DNA of 64,000 nucleotides from Haemaphysalis longicornis (GCA_013339765.2 CM023457.1:58813013-58877012), one strand, 5' to 3'; counted from the stretch's first letter, positions 1 through 13,338 are shown. Made by a program: numbers and translations. The notes: generated by a model from the letters alone, not told the origin.

Positions 1-349
1 AAAACCGCGCTAAAATTATCGCTGCAACGCGATTTACTAGCGAAGTTCGAATCATCTTATCTGTTTCGCGTTACTCGGTCTCGTGGGAAACGAGAATAAC
101 AACGCGTTGAGCACGTTGACCCGATTGCGGCGGCACGGGACGGTTCAAAGGGTGTCTCCACCTTGTCTCCACCCTGTACGGCGGCGTTGTCATCGAGGCA
201 CCCTACGCGAAACGCGGAGGCGCGAGCCATCTGGTGGTGCTGTAAGAAACCGGTGACGGGTAAGACCACAGCAGCACGACGCAAAGGAAGCTTTGCTCTA
301 AAACGTGTTTTTGCTCTAAAACGTAACCATTTTCACGCCGGACTGGTTC
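1..349. other. No recognisable feature
   Basis: I see no gene, RNA or repeat structure here. Short open frames on both strands have no recognisable domain. Confidence 0.5.
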
Positions 350-475
350 ATGCGGCTTGCACCGTCCGGTTTTTTAAAGACGATAGTCTTTCTTGTGCTA
401 CTTAAACCCAGAAATTTTGGTCTGTCTGTCTGTCTGTCTGTCTCGCCCGCGATACGTATGTGGTGCGGGTTGGGC
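350..475 (-). repeat. Truncated copy of the CAGA-tract repeat family
   Basis: On the plus strand an AAAGACGATAGTCTTTCTTG block is followed by GAAATTTTGG and then a short (TCTG)n tract. The same order, reverse complemented, occurs at 19063-19325 and in part at 62836-63375, so this is a minus-strand copy with only a few tetranucleotide units. Flanking sequence on the tract side diverges from the other copies. Confidence 0.65.
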
Positions 476-902
476 TTTTATTTTATTCTATAGCCCTTTA
501 CCTTTGTCTGTCTGTCTGTAACTCGATTCAGCAGCCTGGCCAAAATAGAATGCTTACTGCGCAATAGTCTTATATACTCACAGCCAAATGTAAACGTCTA
601 AGCCCAGTTTATATGTTCATACTTGTCAACTTTGTTGGACAAGAACAAGACATTACGCAAATATAAGACAGGAAATTAGTACACAAGCGATATTTACAGT
701 GTTGCTTTATTAAAAAAATTCCTGGATGCTTGGATTTCGATAGCAAATGATATTTTACATCTACTGCAGAACAGCGCGTACCGCCTGCTGTTGCCCGCGC
801 CACCTCCGGGCGGCATATGAGAAATCACGGGGCAACAGAAACGAAAGGTTCCACTAGCTAGGTTCGACGTTCTGCTTGGAACGCACGTAGAGCACGGATA
901 GG
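476..902. other. No recognisable feature
   Basis: AT-rich sequence with a second short TCTG run near 510. Nothing codes convincingly. Confidence 0.45.
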
Positions 903-929
903 GTGAACTAGAATACTATTCTAGTTCAC
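903..929. repeat. Perfect 13-bp hairpin
   Basis: GTGAACTAGAATA is followed by one C and then its exact reverse complement TATTCTAGTTCAC, giving a 13-bp stem with a single-base centre. It would extrude as a cruciform. It may be part of a larger dispersed repeat, but no second copy is present in this window. Confidence 0.85.
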
Positions 930-2587
930 TCTAGCACGGAAACGTGGTTCTATAAACCTTGAAGTCGGCCGCCTCGATTCACGCGCGTCTCCGCCGTACT
1001 GCAGTGCTGGCATCGAGGAACCCCGCCTGTCGCAGTAGAACGCGGTAAATTCAAATCTCCTTGAGCAAACCTTTAGTGTGTTTACCTTTGGATGAGCGTG
1101 ACGGAACAGAAACAGCATGAGAGGTGAGCGGGAAAGCAAATAGGGGCATTTCCTCGGCAAATGTGTACAAAGACTATCGTCTTTTGACGACATTTGCAAC
1201 GTAAGGTGCAGATACGCGGCCAATTTTTTTTTTTTTGCTATAAAATGCTATTTATGCGTTGCTCCGCAAACAATGTTTTCTTCGTATACGCTCATACGTA
1301 TGGCAGTAGGTTTACTCGTTTCTCGTTAGTGTGACCACTCGTGTTCCCACGCAATGATGTGCACGAAGCTAGTGGCCCACATTAACCGATCTCGAAGAAG
1401 AGAAATTGGCTTGTGTTTAGAAAAATGCGTAGTAATTGCAAGTTTTTTTTGCGCTGCAGCACGCAAGCAAGTGGTGATAAGCCAGAATTGGCCCCACTTC
1501 ATGAGCGTTCTTCCTGTCCCCATTGCCTCCACAAAACTGCAGCGCTTGTAACTTCAAGCGCTTTGCAGCCCATTAAGAATGGGGATGCGGAGGATGTTAA
1601 GACGGTTAATGCGGGGCGATTTCTCAATTATCGAACGTTAACTGGCCGAAAGGTTGTAAGCACTGGTTTTCGCACGTTTATAATTGCTGAACTACTGGTA
1701 GGCATGCAGTTCGGCACGAAATTGGACAACAAGCCTACCTTTAGACTACGCCGTGATTACCGGTTTCCTGGCTATCTCTGATTTTTGTCCCCCACTCTAT
1801 TTTTCTCTTTCCTCTTTTCTACTCTCTTCCCATATGTAAGCCTGCTTTAATAGGCATGCATGGCAAAAAACACGGAGAGAAAAAAACTAGTCGGCGCACT
1901 TCATCAGCGGTGGTTCCTGGGTCCATCGCACCCGACTGCTTCAGACATAGTGAAAGCCTTGCGAGTCGTATATTAATCAGAATCGCCTACCGGGGTTTGC
2001 TCAGCGTACAAAATTCTGGGGATATTTTTCATCGGCATTCTGTTCATGCCAACAGTTCTTGGTGGCACGAAGAATGTTCAGTGAATTGTTGTAAGTTTTA
2101 CAGCGAAGCTGTCTGAAAAGATAAACTTACTATCAAACTATCCTGGTATCAATGATACCGATTAACAATCAAAAACAATAAAACTGATGCAACGCTCGTT
2201 GCTACAAAACTAACAATGCCCGAAGGCCAGCAGTTAGACACACTTACGGAAACACACAAACAATTTAAAGTTGGTTACAAACAAAAGACTAATGCACAAA
2301 CAATTTAGAGTTGGTTATATGCCCCGGTTTCAACATGCAGCGTGCCTGGTTAAATCACTCCTAATAAAAAAAAAGGTCGTAACAAAATAGTAACGGTCGT
2401 ATTTACTAACTCTTTACAAACCTCACTACCCCGCGGTACGGTACGTAGGCTCTGCTACTAGCAATTACATGGTTAGGAAATTAACTGGGTGTGGGAAGTA
2501 GTATACACTAGACTACGGTTGTGCTTAGGACTATAGGTTATGCATTACCAGTTAACAAATGCATGTAGCTCAGAAGGGCGTTATCGC

Positions 2588-2590
<3 letters not shown>
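930..2590. other. No recognisable gene
   Basis: The largest frame is 122 codons (1413-1781, plus). It has no recognisable domain, and its ends are not supported by promoter or splice signals I can defend. The stretch is otherwise mixed AT-rich sequence. Confidence 0.45.

Positions 2591-2634
<44 letters not shown>
2591..2634. repeat. (GA)n microsatellite
   Basis: About 22 uninterrupted GA units. Confidence 0.98.
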
Positions 2635-2637
<3 letters not shown>

Positions 2638-2859
2638 TTTAATTACAGTTGAAGTGAGCATATTTGTGATCGCTAGGACTTTACAGTGAAGGTAGTGGTG
2701 CTTACTGCCTGCTTCAGTTAGTAACCCTGATTAGCGCTGCATTTACTACCTCGAGTTACCAAGTACCTAGTTTATACTGGGACAAGTAACTTGTTAGTGT
2801 TCCGTTAGTGAATGCCACAACCTTTTTTAAGACTGATTGACGAAGACCTGCAAATGTTA

Positions 2860-3286
2860 GGGGCGAAGCACCTCAAGGGTGTCGGCGCCTCCTGTCGTCG
2901 TCTTCATCAGATGTAGTGACGATACTAACACACCGGGACGCTTGTTTTCCAACGCCTCGCGCTATAGAACGCTTCGTGCTTTAGCAAATCGCACTAGGCA
3001 CGATGTGCGATTTGGAAGCAAAGGAGCTTCATCACCACCAAGAGCATGAAGACGATGGAGAAGAACCAAAGAGATGCAGTATGCGTATTTACTGGGATTA
3101 GCTACGTGATTTCTGATTGCATATAATAAATGGGCATGTACACATAATTGAAACAAAATCGTCTTCTGTCTCTCTCTCTCGTTGCCCGTTAGCAGCGATT
3201 TTACTGTGGGAAACACTGGCTGCCTCTGCATGCTTCGCCCCTCCCCAGGTACCACGTTAGTGGAGATGGCCCGAGATTTTCTTTTT
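2860..3286 (+). repeat. Dispersed repeat, GCGAAGC module, copy 1
   Basis: It starts at GGGGCGAAGC, passes through TCCTGTCGTCGTC and ACACCGGGACGCTTG, then CGCCTCGCGCTATAGAACGC. It ends at CCCCAGGTACCACGTTAGTG followed by GAGATGGCCCGAGATTTT. The same ordered blocks occur at 43062-43492 and 62898-63240. This copy holds a single ACCGGGAC...CGCCTCGCGC unit where the others hold three and two. Confidence 0.85.
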
Positions 3287-4156
3287 CACACCCAAGAGCT
3301 AGTTTTTGCGTTTTCCGCTTGTAGAGCTCCTGATGCGACATTTTCGCCGGTGTTTTTTCAGCCCCGCTTGAAGAGCTTTCAGAGCAACAATTTTTCTGGG
3401 GGGGGGGGATGCGCACATCACCTGGTCCTGGTTAAATGGTTGGGTTACAATAGAGCATCCTAGATCTCTTTGGAGAGACGTCTAATTGTGTGCGTTAGGT
3501 GTTTCGATCAATCCCTGCGTTCAGCCTCACGCATGCGCCAAACAACTTTTTTTTGCGAAGAGATTTTGAACACGTATGTTTCAACTCGCGCTTTTTTTAC
3601 GCAAAACATAATGCACCGAGTTGACGGTTTCTTTCCATTGCAGGGGACGGATAGGCGAAGCTACCTCGACATGGAAGTTGCAGGGGAGACCGACTGCGGG
3701 CTTATTGCGACACTAGAGTTTTAGCAGTCCGCCTGTTCCATCGTGTACGTAGTTACCGTGTTGACCGGGACTCGTCTGGGCACTTGTGCATTCGCTGCGG
3801 TAGGGGGATTAGTTCCAGCGGGCCACCCTTCGCCATGTCCCCGCATTCGTCACGGAGGGGGCGTCTCCTCGCCCTTCCTCATCGCCCTTCCATGCGCGCA
3901 TGCGCAGTCGGGTCCCGGTCAACACGGTAACTATATACATACACGACGGAACAGACGGACTGCTAAAACTCTCTATTCACTGTCACTATGCACGTTCACC
4001 CACAGTCGCCCTTCGCCGATGCTTGAAGGGGGCAAATAAGTAAAGGAAATAGAAAAAAAAAAAAAACGGATCATTGTGACTGCTAAATACTGCCTACACC
4101 CAATGTTTTTTGCGTATTTGAAAACCCACATACCATCACCACAATAGAAAAGTCCA
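3287..4156. other. No recognisable gene
   Basis: Contains a run of nine Gs near 3400 and a GCGCATGCGCA palindrome at 3896-3906. Open frames are below 100 codons and show no domain. Confidence 0.45.
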
Positions 4157-4158
4157 TA

Positions 4159-4687
4159 CAGTAGACTCTCGATAAACGGAACTTCGAGGGACCGAAAAAA
4201 TTACTTCCGTTTAACAGGAGTTGTGTTTACTGCGAGAGATGAGCAATCTGCGAGAGAGAAGTGCAAATTGATGGGCGTACACTCTCTTAATGCCATTTCA
4301 TGGAACTCTAAGCACCAGAAGGTGAATGTAGCAGTTGTCTTTTTTTTTTTTTTCGGAAGGCAAGAAAACTACAAGAGATTTAGGCACAGCATTCACAAAG
4401 TTTATTTGGCAACAATTAGTCACTGTGCACTAGAAATGCATCAATTTTTGAGCCCTTGAAACTGCATATTCAGGATCAGGGCCTTCAGCAGCTGATGCTC
4501 ATGGCGATGGGGCTGACAAGAATTTCCATTTTCACTTCCGTTTACACGGTGACGCGGAAACTTTTGTTCCGATTAACGGAAGTTTATTTTTACGTTTTCA
4601 GAATACAAAACCAACCAACTGATAGGCTACTGTTTCGTTTAAGCGGCATTTACGTTTTAGCGATTTCCGTTTATCGAGATTCTACTG
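4159..4687. mobile_element. pogo/Tc1-like MITE with TA target duplication
   Basis: The 529-bp element is bounded by inverted repeats starting CAGTAGACTCTCGATAAACG on the left and CAGTAGAATCTCGATAAACG on the right, read inwards. The match is 23 bp with one mismatch. TA dinucleotides flank it at 4157-4158 and 4688-4689, which is the target of the Tc1/mariner/pogo superfamily. Variants of TTCCGTTTA recur inside near 4205, 4537, 4568, 4633 and 4665 in a subterminal-repeat pattern. I see no transposase remnant, so it is non-autonomous. Placement in pogo rather than another TA-targeting family is inferred from the CAG...CTCG-type terminus. Confidence 0.85.
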
Positions 4688-5549
4688 TACTTGTTATTTT
4701 TATCCCTTTTAGTTAGCGTTATTTTTGAGCGAAACCCAAATTCTTCAGGCTAGCATGGCTTCACCCTGCCAGCCGTCCGATTCTGATGACTTTCTGTAAA
4801 GAGGGCTTCACTACAATCTCCAGCGCTATGCAAAAAAACCAATCTCGCATCGAAGGGCACAGTGCGGCTGAGTACAGGCAAAAATAAAAGGTTTTGTTAA
4901 GAGCGTTTTACCTCAAAATCCGCCTGCCTTCTCGTTAAAAGAACACCTGGGAGATGCATACCCTTTCAAGGGGCATTGACAAAGCAACTAAATACCATAA
5001 AACAAAGCATATCCACTATCATTTCAACGGCGCAACCAACAAAAGCATTGACACTGAGATTATTTGTCTTCGCTGTGGGGCCGGCGATAATGCCGCGGAT
5101 ATTAACTGCTGTAGCTGGTGGAACTGACATCGCTCGTTTAGTAGCGTTGCTATGGTTGAGCTTGTCTTTTTTTCTAGTTCTGGCCAGTACTTTAAGGTTC
5201 GGACGAGAACGTAAACCTCAGTGTAAAGCGGGGAAGCACTCCCCCCAAAAAGAATAAAACTGCAATAAAGCGAGCGTTTTATTAGCAATCAAGTCTGACA
5301 GCCCTCTTTCCGTGTCGCCCGGCCTCCCCATTGTACGGCAGCGTGGTGTACTCCCGAATGACCGCCATTACTTCGATGGCTCGCTTCTGTCGTTGCGCCA
5401 GAGAACAAAGCCCACACAGAGCGGCCATCAGGCGTTGTTACCCCAGCAATATACATACACAAGGACGCCTCGTAAATAAACCCACTAGCCTCGTATCGGT
5501 AAGCCCGCCGAGAAACTCGCTCCCTCCGCCTAATCCACGCCAAGCGGTA
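4688..5549. other. No recognisable gene
   Basis: Short overlapping frames on both strands only; no domain recognised. Confidence 0.4.
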
Positions 5550-5614
5550 TGCGTCCTACAGACATCCTACAGACATCCTACTGACGTCCTATGGACATCT
5601 TATATACATCCTAC
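5550..5614. repeat. Short tandem repeat, ~11-bp unit
   Basis: About six diverged units of the type GACATCCTACA. A related string, in reverse orientation, sits at about 10118-10165 (AGGATGTCTATAA). Confidence 0.7.
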
Positions 5615-6615
5615 TTTGTATTACCTAGTGTTATGCGTTCGGAACCTTTTCCGATCAGTTTGGAATAGTTGTTTTGGTGATGATGCTGCGTGTGGAGGCC
5701 TTCATGAGTAGCGGGCGTTGCTCTTTTGCCGGTATGAGGAGGCGAGGGACGTCCCTTTGTCACCGACGCCACGCGTGCGTGTAAATGGGCAATAACGCCG
5801 ACCGCTGCCATGCAGCAAACACTGCGCAGCGCTTCAGTGCAGCGCCGTGCAGCCGCATATAGACCCAGTACTGATGCCTCTAATAGAGCCCGCCGGAAAT
5901 CGACCTTCCGGAAGCGAACGTGCGCAGAACAACAACTACGAACATCAGCGAATGTGTAGCTAATTGAATAGTTTATAGCAATAGCCATAGGCAAGAAAAA
6001 GAGGATGATGGGCAAACGCTCATTTCACACTTAATTAGTAGTAGTAGTAGTAATACAAGACACACTTAACTAAGGTAAGAATTGCAAGGAGCAGCGGGAT
6101 TAAATTCTGCTCCACAAGCCTCTCTGGCGACTAAATTCTACGTAACAACAGCCCTCACGCTTCCAGTACGGTACAACTCACATAATTTCTATTTGGAAGT
6201 GAGGGATTTTTTTATTGCGCGAGCAACAGATGGGCATCGGAAAAATGCTCGAGTCGTTCCGCAGAGCCGCGTCGATTTGTGTCCGTAATTTCCCTTCCAC
6301 AGTGTACCAAAGTGCACTCCAATCCAGAATTGGCCAATTACATGTGAGATATTAACTCCTTGCTACAGTGTAGGAGATAGAGAGGCAACAGAGCCACCAA
6401 GACATAAACAGACATTGCGACAGAAGGAAAACACTTCAGAAAAATAAGAAAGCACAGTTTGTGTGTGCGTTCGAACTGATTTTATTACAATGAGAAATCA
6501 GCGCAAGATATAAAACTAGCACATGATGACAATGTAAAGGAAAAGAATTAACTCGGGCTCTGCATTTCTCAAACGACTACATCTCAAACACGATGAAAGA
6601 ACAGATGACTGTCGC

Positions 6616-6618
<3 letters not shown>
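5615..6618. other. No recognisable gene
   Basis: The longest frame (5611-6015, minus, 134 codons) has no recognisable domain. A short TAG trinucleotide run lies near 6040. Confidence 0.4.
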
Positions 6619-7783
<1,165 letters not shown>

Positions 7784-8398
7784 GAGTTCTGAGATCATTC
7801 TGAGTTCTCAGCCCATTTCGAGTTCTGAGTACATTTTGAGTTTGAGTACATTTTGAGTTCTGAGTACATTTTGAGTTTTGAGTCCATTTTGAGTTTTGAG
7901 TCCATTTTGAGTTTGAGTACATTTTGAGTTTTGAGTTCATTTTGAGTTTGAGTACATTTTGAGTTTGAGTACATTTTGAGTTTGAGTACATTTTGAGTTT
8001 GAGTCCATTTTGAGTTTGAGTACATTTTGAGTTTGAGTACATTTTGAGTTTGAGTCCATTTTGAGTTGAGTACATTTGAGTTTGAGTCCATTTTGAGTTT
8101 GAGTACATTTTGAGTTTGAGTACATTTTGAGTTTTGAGTCCATTTGAGTTTGAGTACATTTTGAGTTTGAGTACATTTGAGTTTGAGTACATTGAGTTTG
8201 ACATTTTGAGTTTGAGTACATTTTGAGTTCTGAGTACATTTTGAGTTTTGAGTGCGAGTGAGTTCTGAGTTTTGCGCTCAATGTGAGTTTGAGTTTGAGT
8301 GAGCGCAGATGTGCTGCTCAGCATTGAGTCTGAGTTTGAGTGAGTGGTGATTCGAAAAAAAAAATTGTGAGTGAGTTTGAGTGAGCCGCGCCAACTTT
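7784..8398. repeat. Minisatellite, ~17-bp unit
   Basis: About 600 bp built from GAGTACATTTTGAGTTT with unit variants: GAGTCCATTTTGAGTTT, a 1-bp longer form with TTTTGAG, and shortened forms. Units become irregular towards 8250-8398, where GAGTGAGTTT strings take over. The minus strand is open for 220 codons and also in other frames. Because 17 is not a multiple of three, all frames cycle through the same stop-free unit, so this is not evidence of a protein. Confidence 0.95.
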
Positions 8399-9054
8399 GC
8401 CGAGGTATGCTGGTACATATGACATCCCTCCTGCCCATTACACGTCCTCAGTGGGGCGAAATTTGAGATTTGTTCATTATTTCTTGTGTATTTTTCGGTT
8501 AGAAAACTTTCGTTGCTGGGATGAAGCTGAGTAAGGTATTGAAGCCAAGTTCTTTCAAATTAAACAGAGTTGTATATTGTCTTCGTGGAACCTTTAAGTT
8601 CGCTATGGAAAAGGACGAGATGCTCACCCATTTATAAAGATCCACGAATGAATCTTTGTTTTTTTTTTTTGTTTACACTTGCTTGCAAGTTGTGTTCACC
8701 TCTTTGTTTTGTCGCGCCGGGTGCCCAGAAGCCCAAATCCACCTTACACCTGTATGTCGGTGGCAGAGTCGCTGCAATACTGAGAAGTGTTCATCACAAT
8801 TTCTGAGCAATGGGGGCAACGGTTAACGCTGGTGGTGCCGGAAGGTGCTTGAACCAGAAGACGCTTTTACTACCTCTTATTGGTTATTGTAATTTGCCGG
8901 ACTTGCCTTGTCTTCTATGATTTTTGCGTTACTCCTGTGTGGTATTTACATCGCTTCTTAAATGTTAGTATCCTTTTTACTGTTCCATCCTTCAGTAACC
9001 TGAACAAGATGTGCCTGCATTTTTTGCAAATCTCTGCACAAGTATATTAGGAGA
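8399..9054. other. No recognisable gene
   Basis: Unremarkable AT-rich sequence with short frames only. Confidence 0.4.
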
Positions 9055-9379
9055 GAGAGAGGGAACGATCTTTAATGGAGTCTGGCTATGTTAGCCCGGC
9101 TAAAATGATTAAGTTGCCACGCCAGTTGATGACGTGATGAAGATGATGGCGATGATGTTCACGAACTTGATGCGCACAGAAACGGCAAGTTATTCACAGC
9201 GACTGGTCTAGACCTGTGTGTTGCAGGTACTCTGTCATAGCTTTTGTAGCCCGTAAAGCACGTTTGGGACAAGTCCATGGTCCAAAGACGTCATTTAGCT
9301 GAATGTCCATCCACGGAAAGCGGCACTCCCAAAGACGCTGCGAGGAACACTCTTTGAAGCATATTAGGATTTGTTTCAT
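9055..9379 (-). pseudogene. LINE ORF2 C-terminal remnant and 3' end
   Basis: The minus strand encodes about 61 codons ending with a stop at 9194-9196. Motifs include LNDVFGPWTCPKRALRAT followed by a KAMTEYLQHTGL tail. This resembles the C-terminal tail of arthropod R1/Jockey-group non-LTR retrotransposon ORF2 proteins, in which a zinc-knuckle-like segment is followed by a GPW...AL.AT..LL.FL..TGL stretch. The 140 bp beyond the stop contain GATGAAGATGATG-type repeats and end at a GAGA tract near 9055, in keeping with a 3' UTR. Reverse transcriptase and endonuclease domains are absent, so the copy is 5'-truncated. Family assignment is from memory of motif shape, not a search. Confidence 0.6.
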
Positions 9380-11747
9380 TTACGTTATCAACTTCCGAGA
9401 CTCAAGCATGTACTGTTCCTTCCTTCCTTCCTTCCTTCAAACATGTAAACTTGTATTAACCCTGCAAATTTGACCCTTATTTACCGTATTTGTAGTTTTC
9501 TGTGTACATTTTGTAGTTTAATCCTTATTTTCGCGAATAATTTTTGTAGTTGTTCCAACCGGCGGTATGTTTTTGTTTGTGATCGGCGCCCGTCGTTGCC
9601 GCAGGTGGCCAAGGAACCCTCAAGCCGTCGCCGTTAGAACGGCTTTTACCTTCGGCCACCTACCACTTGCAGTGGAAAAACGAAGAAATGAAATGAAATA
9701 TTAGTGGCAACCTTCCCCCTCCAACAACTTCCTTCGCCGCACTTAAGACGGACATTTTGGCTAGCTGGTCTTTTGTTCATTTTGGAGGCGCATTGCTAAA
9801 CCACTAACGCGAGCCCTTTCCCTAGCAATGCTATCTGCTGATGGCTAAGCTCGGGTAACCTGGTATTGTTAACCAGAACCGGCTTAGTTTCCGGTGCTGA
9901 CCCGCAATCATGTCTGAAGGGCAAAATATTACACTCCTCTTTCGTCCACCGTTGAATATCTCAGAACAACCGTTGGCTATGTCGGTGGTTATTGTCCATG
10001 GATAATTAGGAGCGTTGCTCTACTCCGCTTATAAATTATATTTCGTCAATTAGATGTTTCGCGTACAGCAAGATTTTGCCATGAACACAAATTTAAGGAG
10101 GTTATTATCTTATGACACAATAGGATGTCTATAAAATGGCTATAGAATGTCTATAAGATATCCACATTTATTTAAACAGAATGCGTACGGTTTGGCGCGA
10201 ATTGGGCGGAAGGATATTCTTCAACACCTTTTGAGAAATCTATCACGGAAAGTTGCTGCAAGCAAATTCATGCTGGATGGCTTGAATTTTCCTCGAAGCA
10301 GGTAAGACCATAACGTGAAGTTGGCATCGAACGGAAATTGAGATCTCGCCTTTGCCGGGCAAAAAAAAAAAAAAAAAACTCACACTGAAAGTAATGCAAC
10401 GACTCGCACTTGTGCTTAACAGCGACAAAGGCAAAGAAGGAAGTAAAAAGAATTCAACAGCGTGACGCGAGACACAGCGATGACTGACCGTCATCGGCAT
10501 TGACAAGTCGATTTAAACGCCTTTTATTTAATGATGGCGAGACACGTATTCGCGTCAGTGCACGCAGATGCCCGCCGTCGCTGACGTCACTATTTTAGTG
10601 ATCACGTCCGCTGCGAATAGTGAACGAGCGCTGCACCCGCTATAGCCTTCTTGCAAAGAGAATGCGACTGCACGAAATTTTCCACAAAGGTGGCACGACG
10701 TAAAAAAGCGCGGAAAGGCTGTTTGCGGCAATAGCGTCCCGCCAAGAGGCCGCGGTTCGTGATCACGTGTTTTAGCAAACGCCGCTCCATGTTAACGCTG
10801 CACTGGAGTTTGACGCGGAAAAGCAACGCTCGCTCTACGAAGCCACAGAAAAAAAGAAAAAAAAAAGAATTCAACATGAATTCACCCCTCGGGCGAGGCT
10901 CAAATGTTCTAAGGCAGAATGGTGGCGTAAGCACTTTTATTTCTTATCATAATATAATATTTTGGCCACCCTTGAACGTTACTTTCGGTTTTGAATGTAA
11001 AGTTAAGCTTCGGTTTTGAATTTGGCATTCAAGAAACACTTGGTGTGTCCTAGAAACATCCTACAAAGATTGTACGTTCAAGTTCCATTAACTCCACCTT
11101 CAGCGCTGTTTATAATAATCCCTTAGGAGGCGGAAGTGTCGCCACTGGATGTCCGCAATTGTGTTCTGTATCTGTTCGAAACTGTCAGCCTCTGTGGTTA
11201 CGTCGAAGATCTGCAAAGGTAGCATCTCACGTCGTTTGTCTCGAAATGTAACAATTGTTCGCGGAACCAGCTGTTTTGGACGATCCGTGCGAATGAAATT
11301 GAAGGTCACGACGGAGCCTCATAGCAACATTACACGGAGTGTTCCAACGAGAACGATCGTTCCGCCAAAACTTAACAATTGACTCGCGTTCCAGGCACGT
11401 GCGGCTTCATTGTCGAATTGGAACGCATCGTTTAATGTTGCTATGGGCCTCCGTCGGAACCTTTGACTTTAATGTTGAGCATGCTGGTGATTATTTTGTG
11501 CCTGTTGAGAAAAGAAGAGTAGGCTTGTGTATCCATGCGCGTGAACAAAGGGCATTTCTAACCGAAAAGCAGATAGAGGCGCGAGTCGATAGAAGGTTGT
11601 GTTGCGTAGCCTCCATTTTTTATAGCTCGTGCTGCGTCATCACGGGAACCAAAAAATTTCTCGGGGCACTTTTTAAGTCTGCTCACGTGCTTTTAAAGTG
11701 AAAGCAGTGCGGCTTTCCCTGTCAACACCAAGATCTTCGTTGCTGCA

Positions 11748-11748
<1 letters not shown>
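9380..11748. other. No recognisable gene
   Basis: Contains a CTTC run near 9417-9438, an A run at 10360, and the 11-bp-type string at 10118-10165. No frame above about 120 codons, and none with a domain. Confidence 0.4.

Positions 11749-11845
<97 letters not shown>
11749..11845. repeat. (CAGA)n microsatellite
   Basis: About 24 pure CAGA units. Unlike the tract at 19.1 kb, its flanks lack the CCAAAATTTT block, so it looks independent of that repeat family. Confidence 0.97.
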
Positions 11846-12165
11846 GAAATGAATTGAAAACGATGGATTGCAAGTGGATTGTTAGTTTGTAAGGGACGTC
11901 ACGTAAGCTGCACTATATACAATGCCGCCACGTTGGCGTTGCAGCGTTGAGCATGACATCATGATATGGCAGCGACAGCGACGGCGAGAAACGTCGGTGT
12001 GCGTGATATTTCGGTCAATAAAAGTTGTTTCTCTCTGTCTCTCTCTTCTTCTGAGTTGTTTCCAGCCTCTATGCCTCATTAGCCCAAGTGCTTCTTTCTT
12101 CTCAGGCACGTACAACTCCAATTTAAGCTCTGAATTTCGAATGCCAAGTAAGACATGTTCTGACG
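11846..12165. other. No recognisable feature
   Basis: Mixed sequence with a short TCTC run near 12035. Nothing supported. Confidence 0.4.
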
Positions 12166-12240
12166 CAGTACAGCTGAAGTTGAAAAGCCTAAGTCAGGGT
12201 TAAGTAGCTACTTAACTCTGACTTGAACTGTACGGCTGCT
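12166..12240. repeat. Foldback palindrome
   Basis: The core at 12191-12224 is a 34-nt near-perfect palindrome: AAGTCAGGGTTAAGTAG against its partner CTACTTAACTCTGACTT, with one mismatched pair. Outer arms add GTACAGCTGAAGTT on the left against AACTGTACGGCTG on the right. This is the shape of a small foldback element or a strong hairpin. Confidence 0.8.
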
Positions 12241-13009
12241 GTCAAGCGACTTTACAGAAAGCTTACACACAAAGGGTTCTTAACAATACTGTTCCCTGCA
12301 GCTGGCAGGCCTGTCCTCGAAAAAGGAAAAAAAGTACGGGGAGTTTTCGCGGCAGAAGGATTATATCCGGCAGGAAGCACATAACGTCACAGGTTTTCCT
12401 TAGTTGCTGAAGGTGCACGGCAGCTCGGTGCCACCACGAGGAGGTGACAATGCTTCTCATCTTACCCATCTCTTTAATAGGAGATGCGAAAGGAACACAG
12501 CAGCCGCTGTTTAGCCGTCTGTCATACAACATGAAGTTATTGCAGCATTCATGACTTTTTCGCGTATGTTTCATTGTTTTTGTGCTGGTTATTTTTTTGT
12601 CGCCTGCATGTGTGGAAATTTAGTACTTTACGGTCTTCGGTATTTTCCTCTTTCCTGACGTTCAATGCGATGTTGTGTGCCCGTGTGTGTGGCAGCTGGA
12701 TTGTTGAAGGGTATAACCAATTGCACGGTTATAAGTGTCGAAATATGAGCTGGACACGGCGGAATAGTCAACGCTGTTTGGTTTGACGTCCGTGCACTAC
12801 TTCAAGAGGATTGGCTAAGAATTCATAGAACATGGCCGCGCCGCAATAGAATAGGAAGGTAGGGATAGACTGCGAAGGTACGGTTGCAGCACATAAGTTG
12901 CGACGGCCCGTCGGAAGTAGACGAGAAGGCGATGTCAAATTACAAGCTGGACCTCGCTCGGCTCATTTGATCATCAGCGATTAAGGTGCGTTGCAGTGAA
13001 ACGGAGCTA
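12241..13009. other. No recognisable gene
   Basis: Frames of up to about 103 codons on both strands; none recognised. Confidence 0.4.
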
Positions 13010-13240
13010 CTCGGCGAGAGTAGTAGTAGCGTTAGCACGAATTTTATTAATGCCGAAATGGTGGTTGGAAGCTGGAAGAGGAGACGTCAGAGGGTTTCAA
13101 CCCTGTTCCCCCCTAGAGGACGGCCAAGAGTCGCGGGTCCCAACAGCATCCATGGCAATTTGGATGGCACGGAGACGGGTGTCGGGATCGGAACTGAGTA
13201 TGTGCAGTCTTCCGCTGCTCTGGTGCTCGCGAGAAGAAAG
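13010..13240 (-). pseudogene. LINE ORF2 C-terminal remnant and 3' end
   Basis: Minus-strand codons ending at a stop at 13097-13099 include LSSDPDTRLRAIQIAMDAV. This matches the LLSS.D...QLRAIQRA..AA pattern at the extreme C-terminus of tick non-LTR retrotransposon ORF2. The stop is followed by about 90 bp with a weak AATAAA and a CTACTACTAC tail, taken here as the 3' UTR and 3' tail. Only the last ~45 codons are recognisable, so it is a 5'-truncated dead copy. Related decayed tails occur at 9194 and 42534, but their sequences differ, suggesting separate families or ages. Recognition is by motif memory only. Confidence 0.6.
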
Positions 13241-13334
13241 AGTTTTTTGCTTTCGAAAAGCGGGGGACGGGGAGAGGAAGAGGCACAGATAGAGATAGCG
13301 AGAGAGAGAGATGAGAGATAGAGAGAGGAAAAAG

Positions 13335-13338
<4 letters not shown>

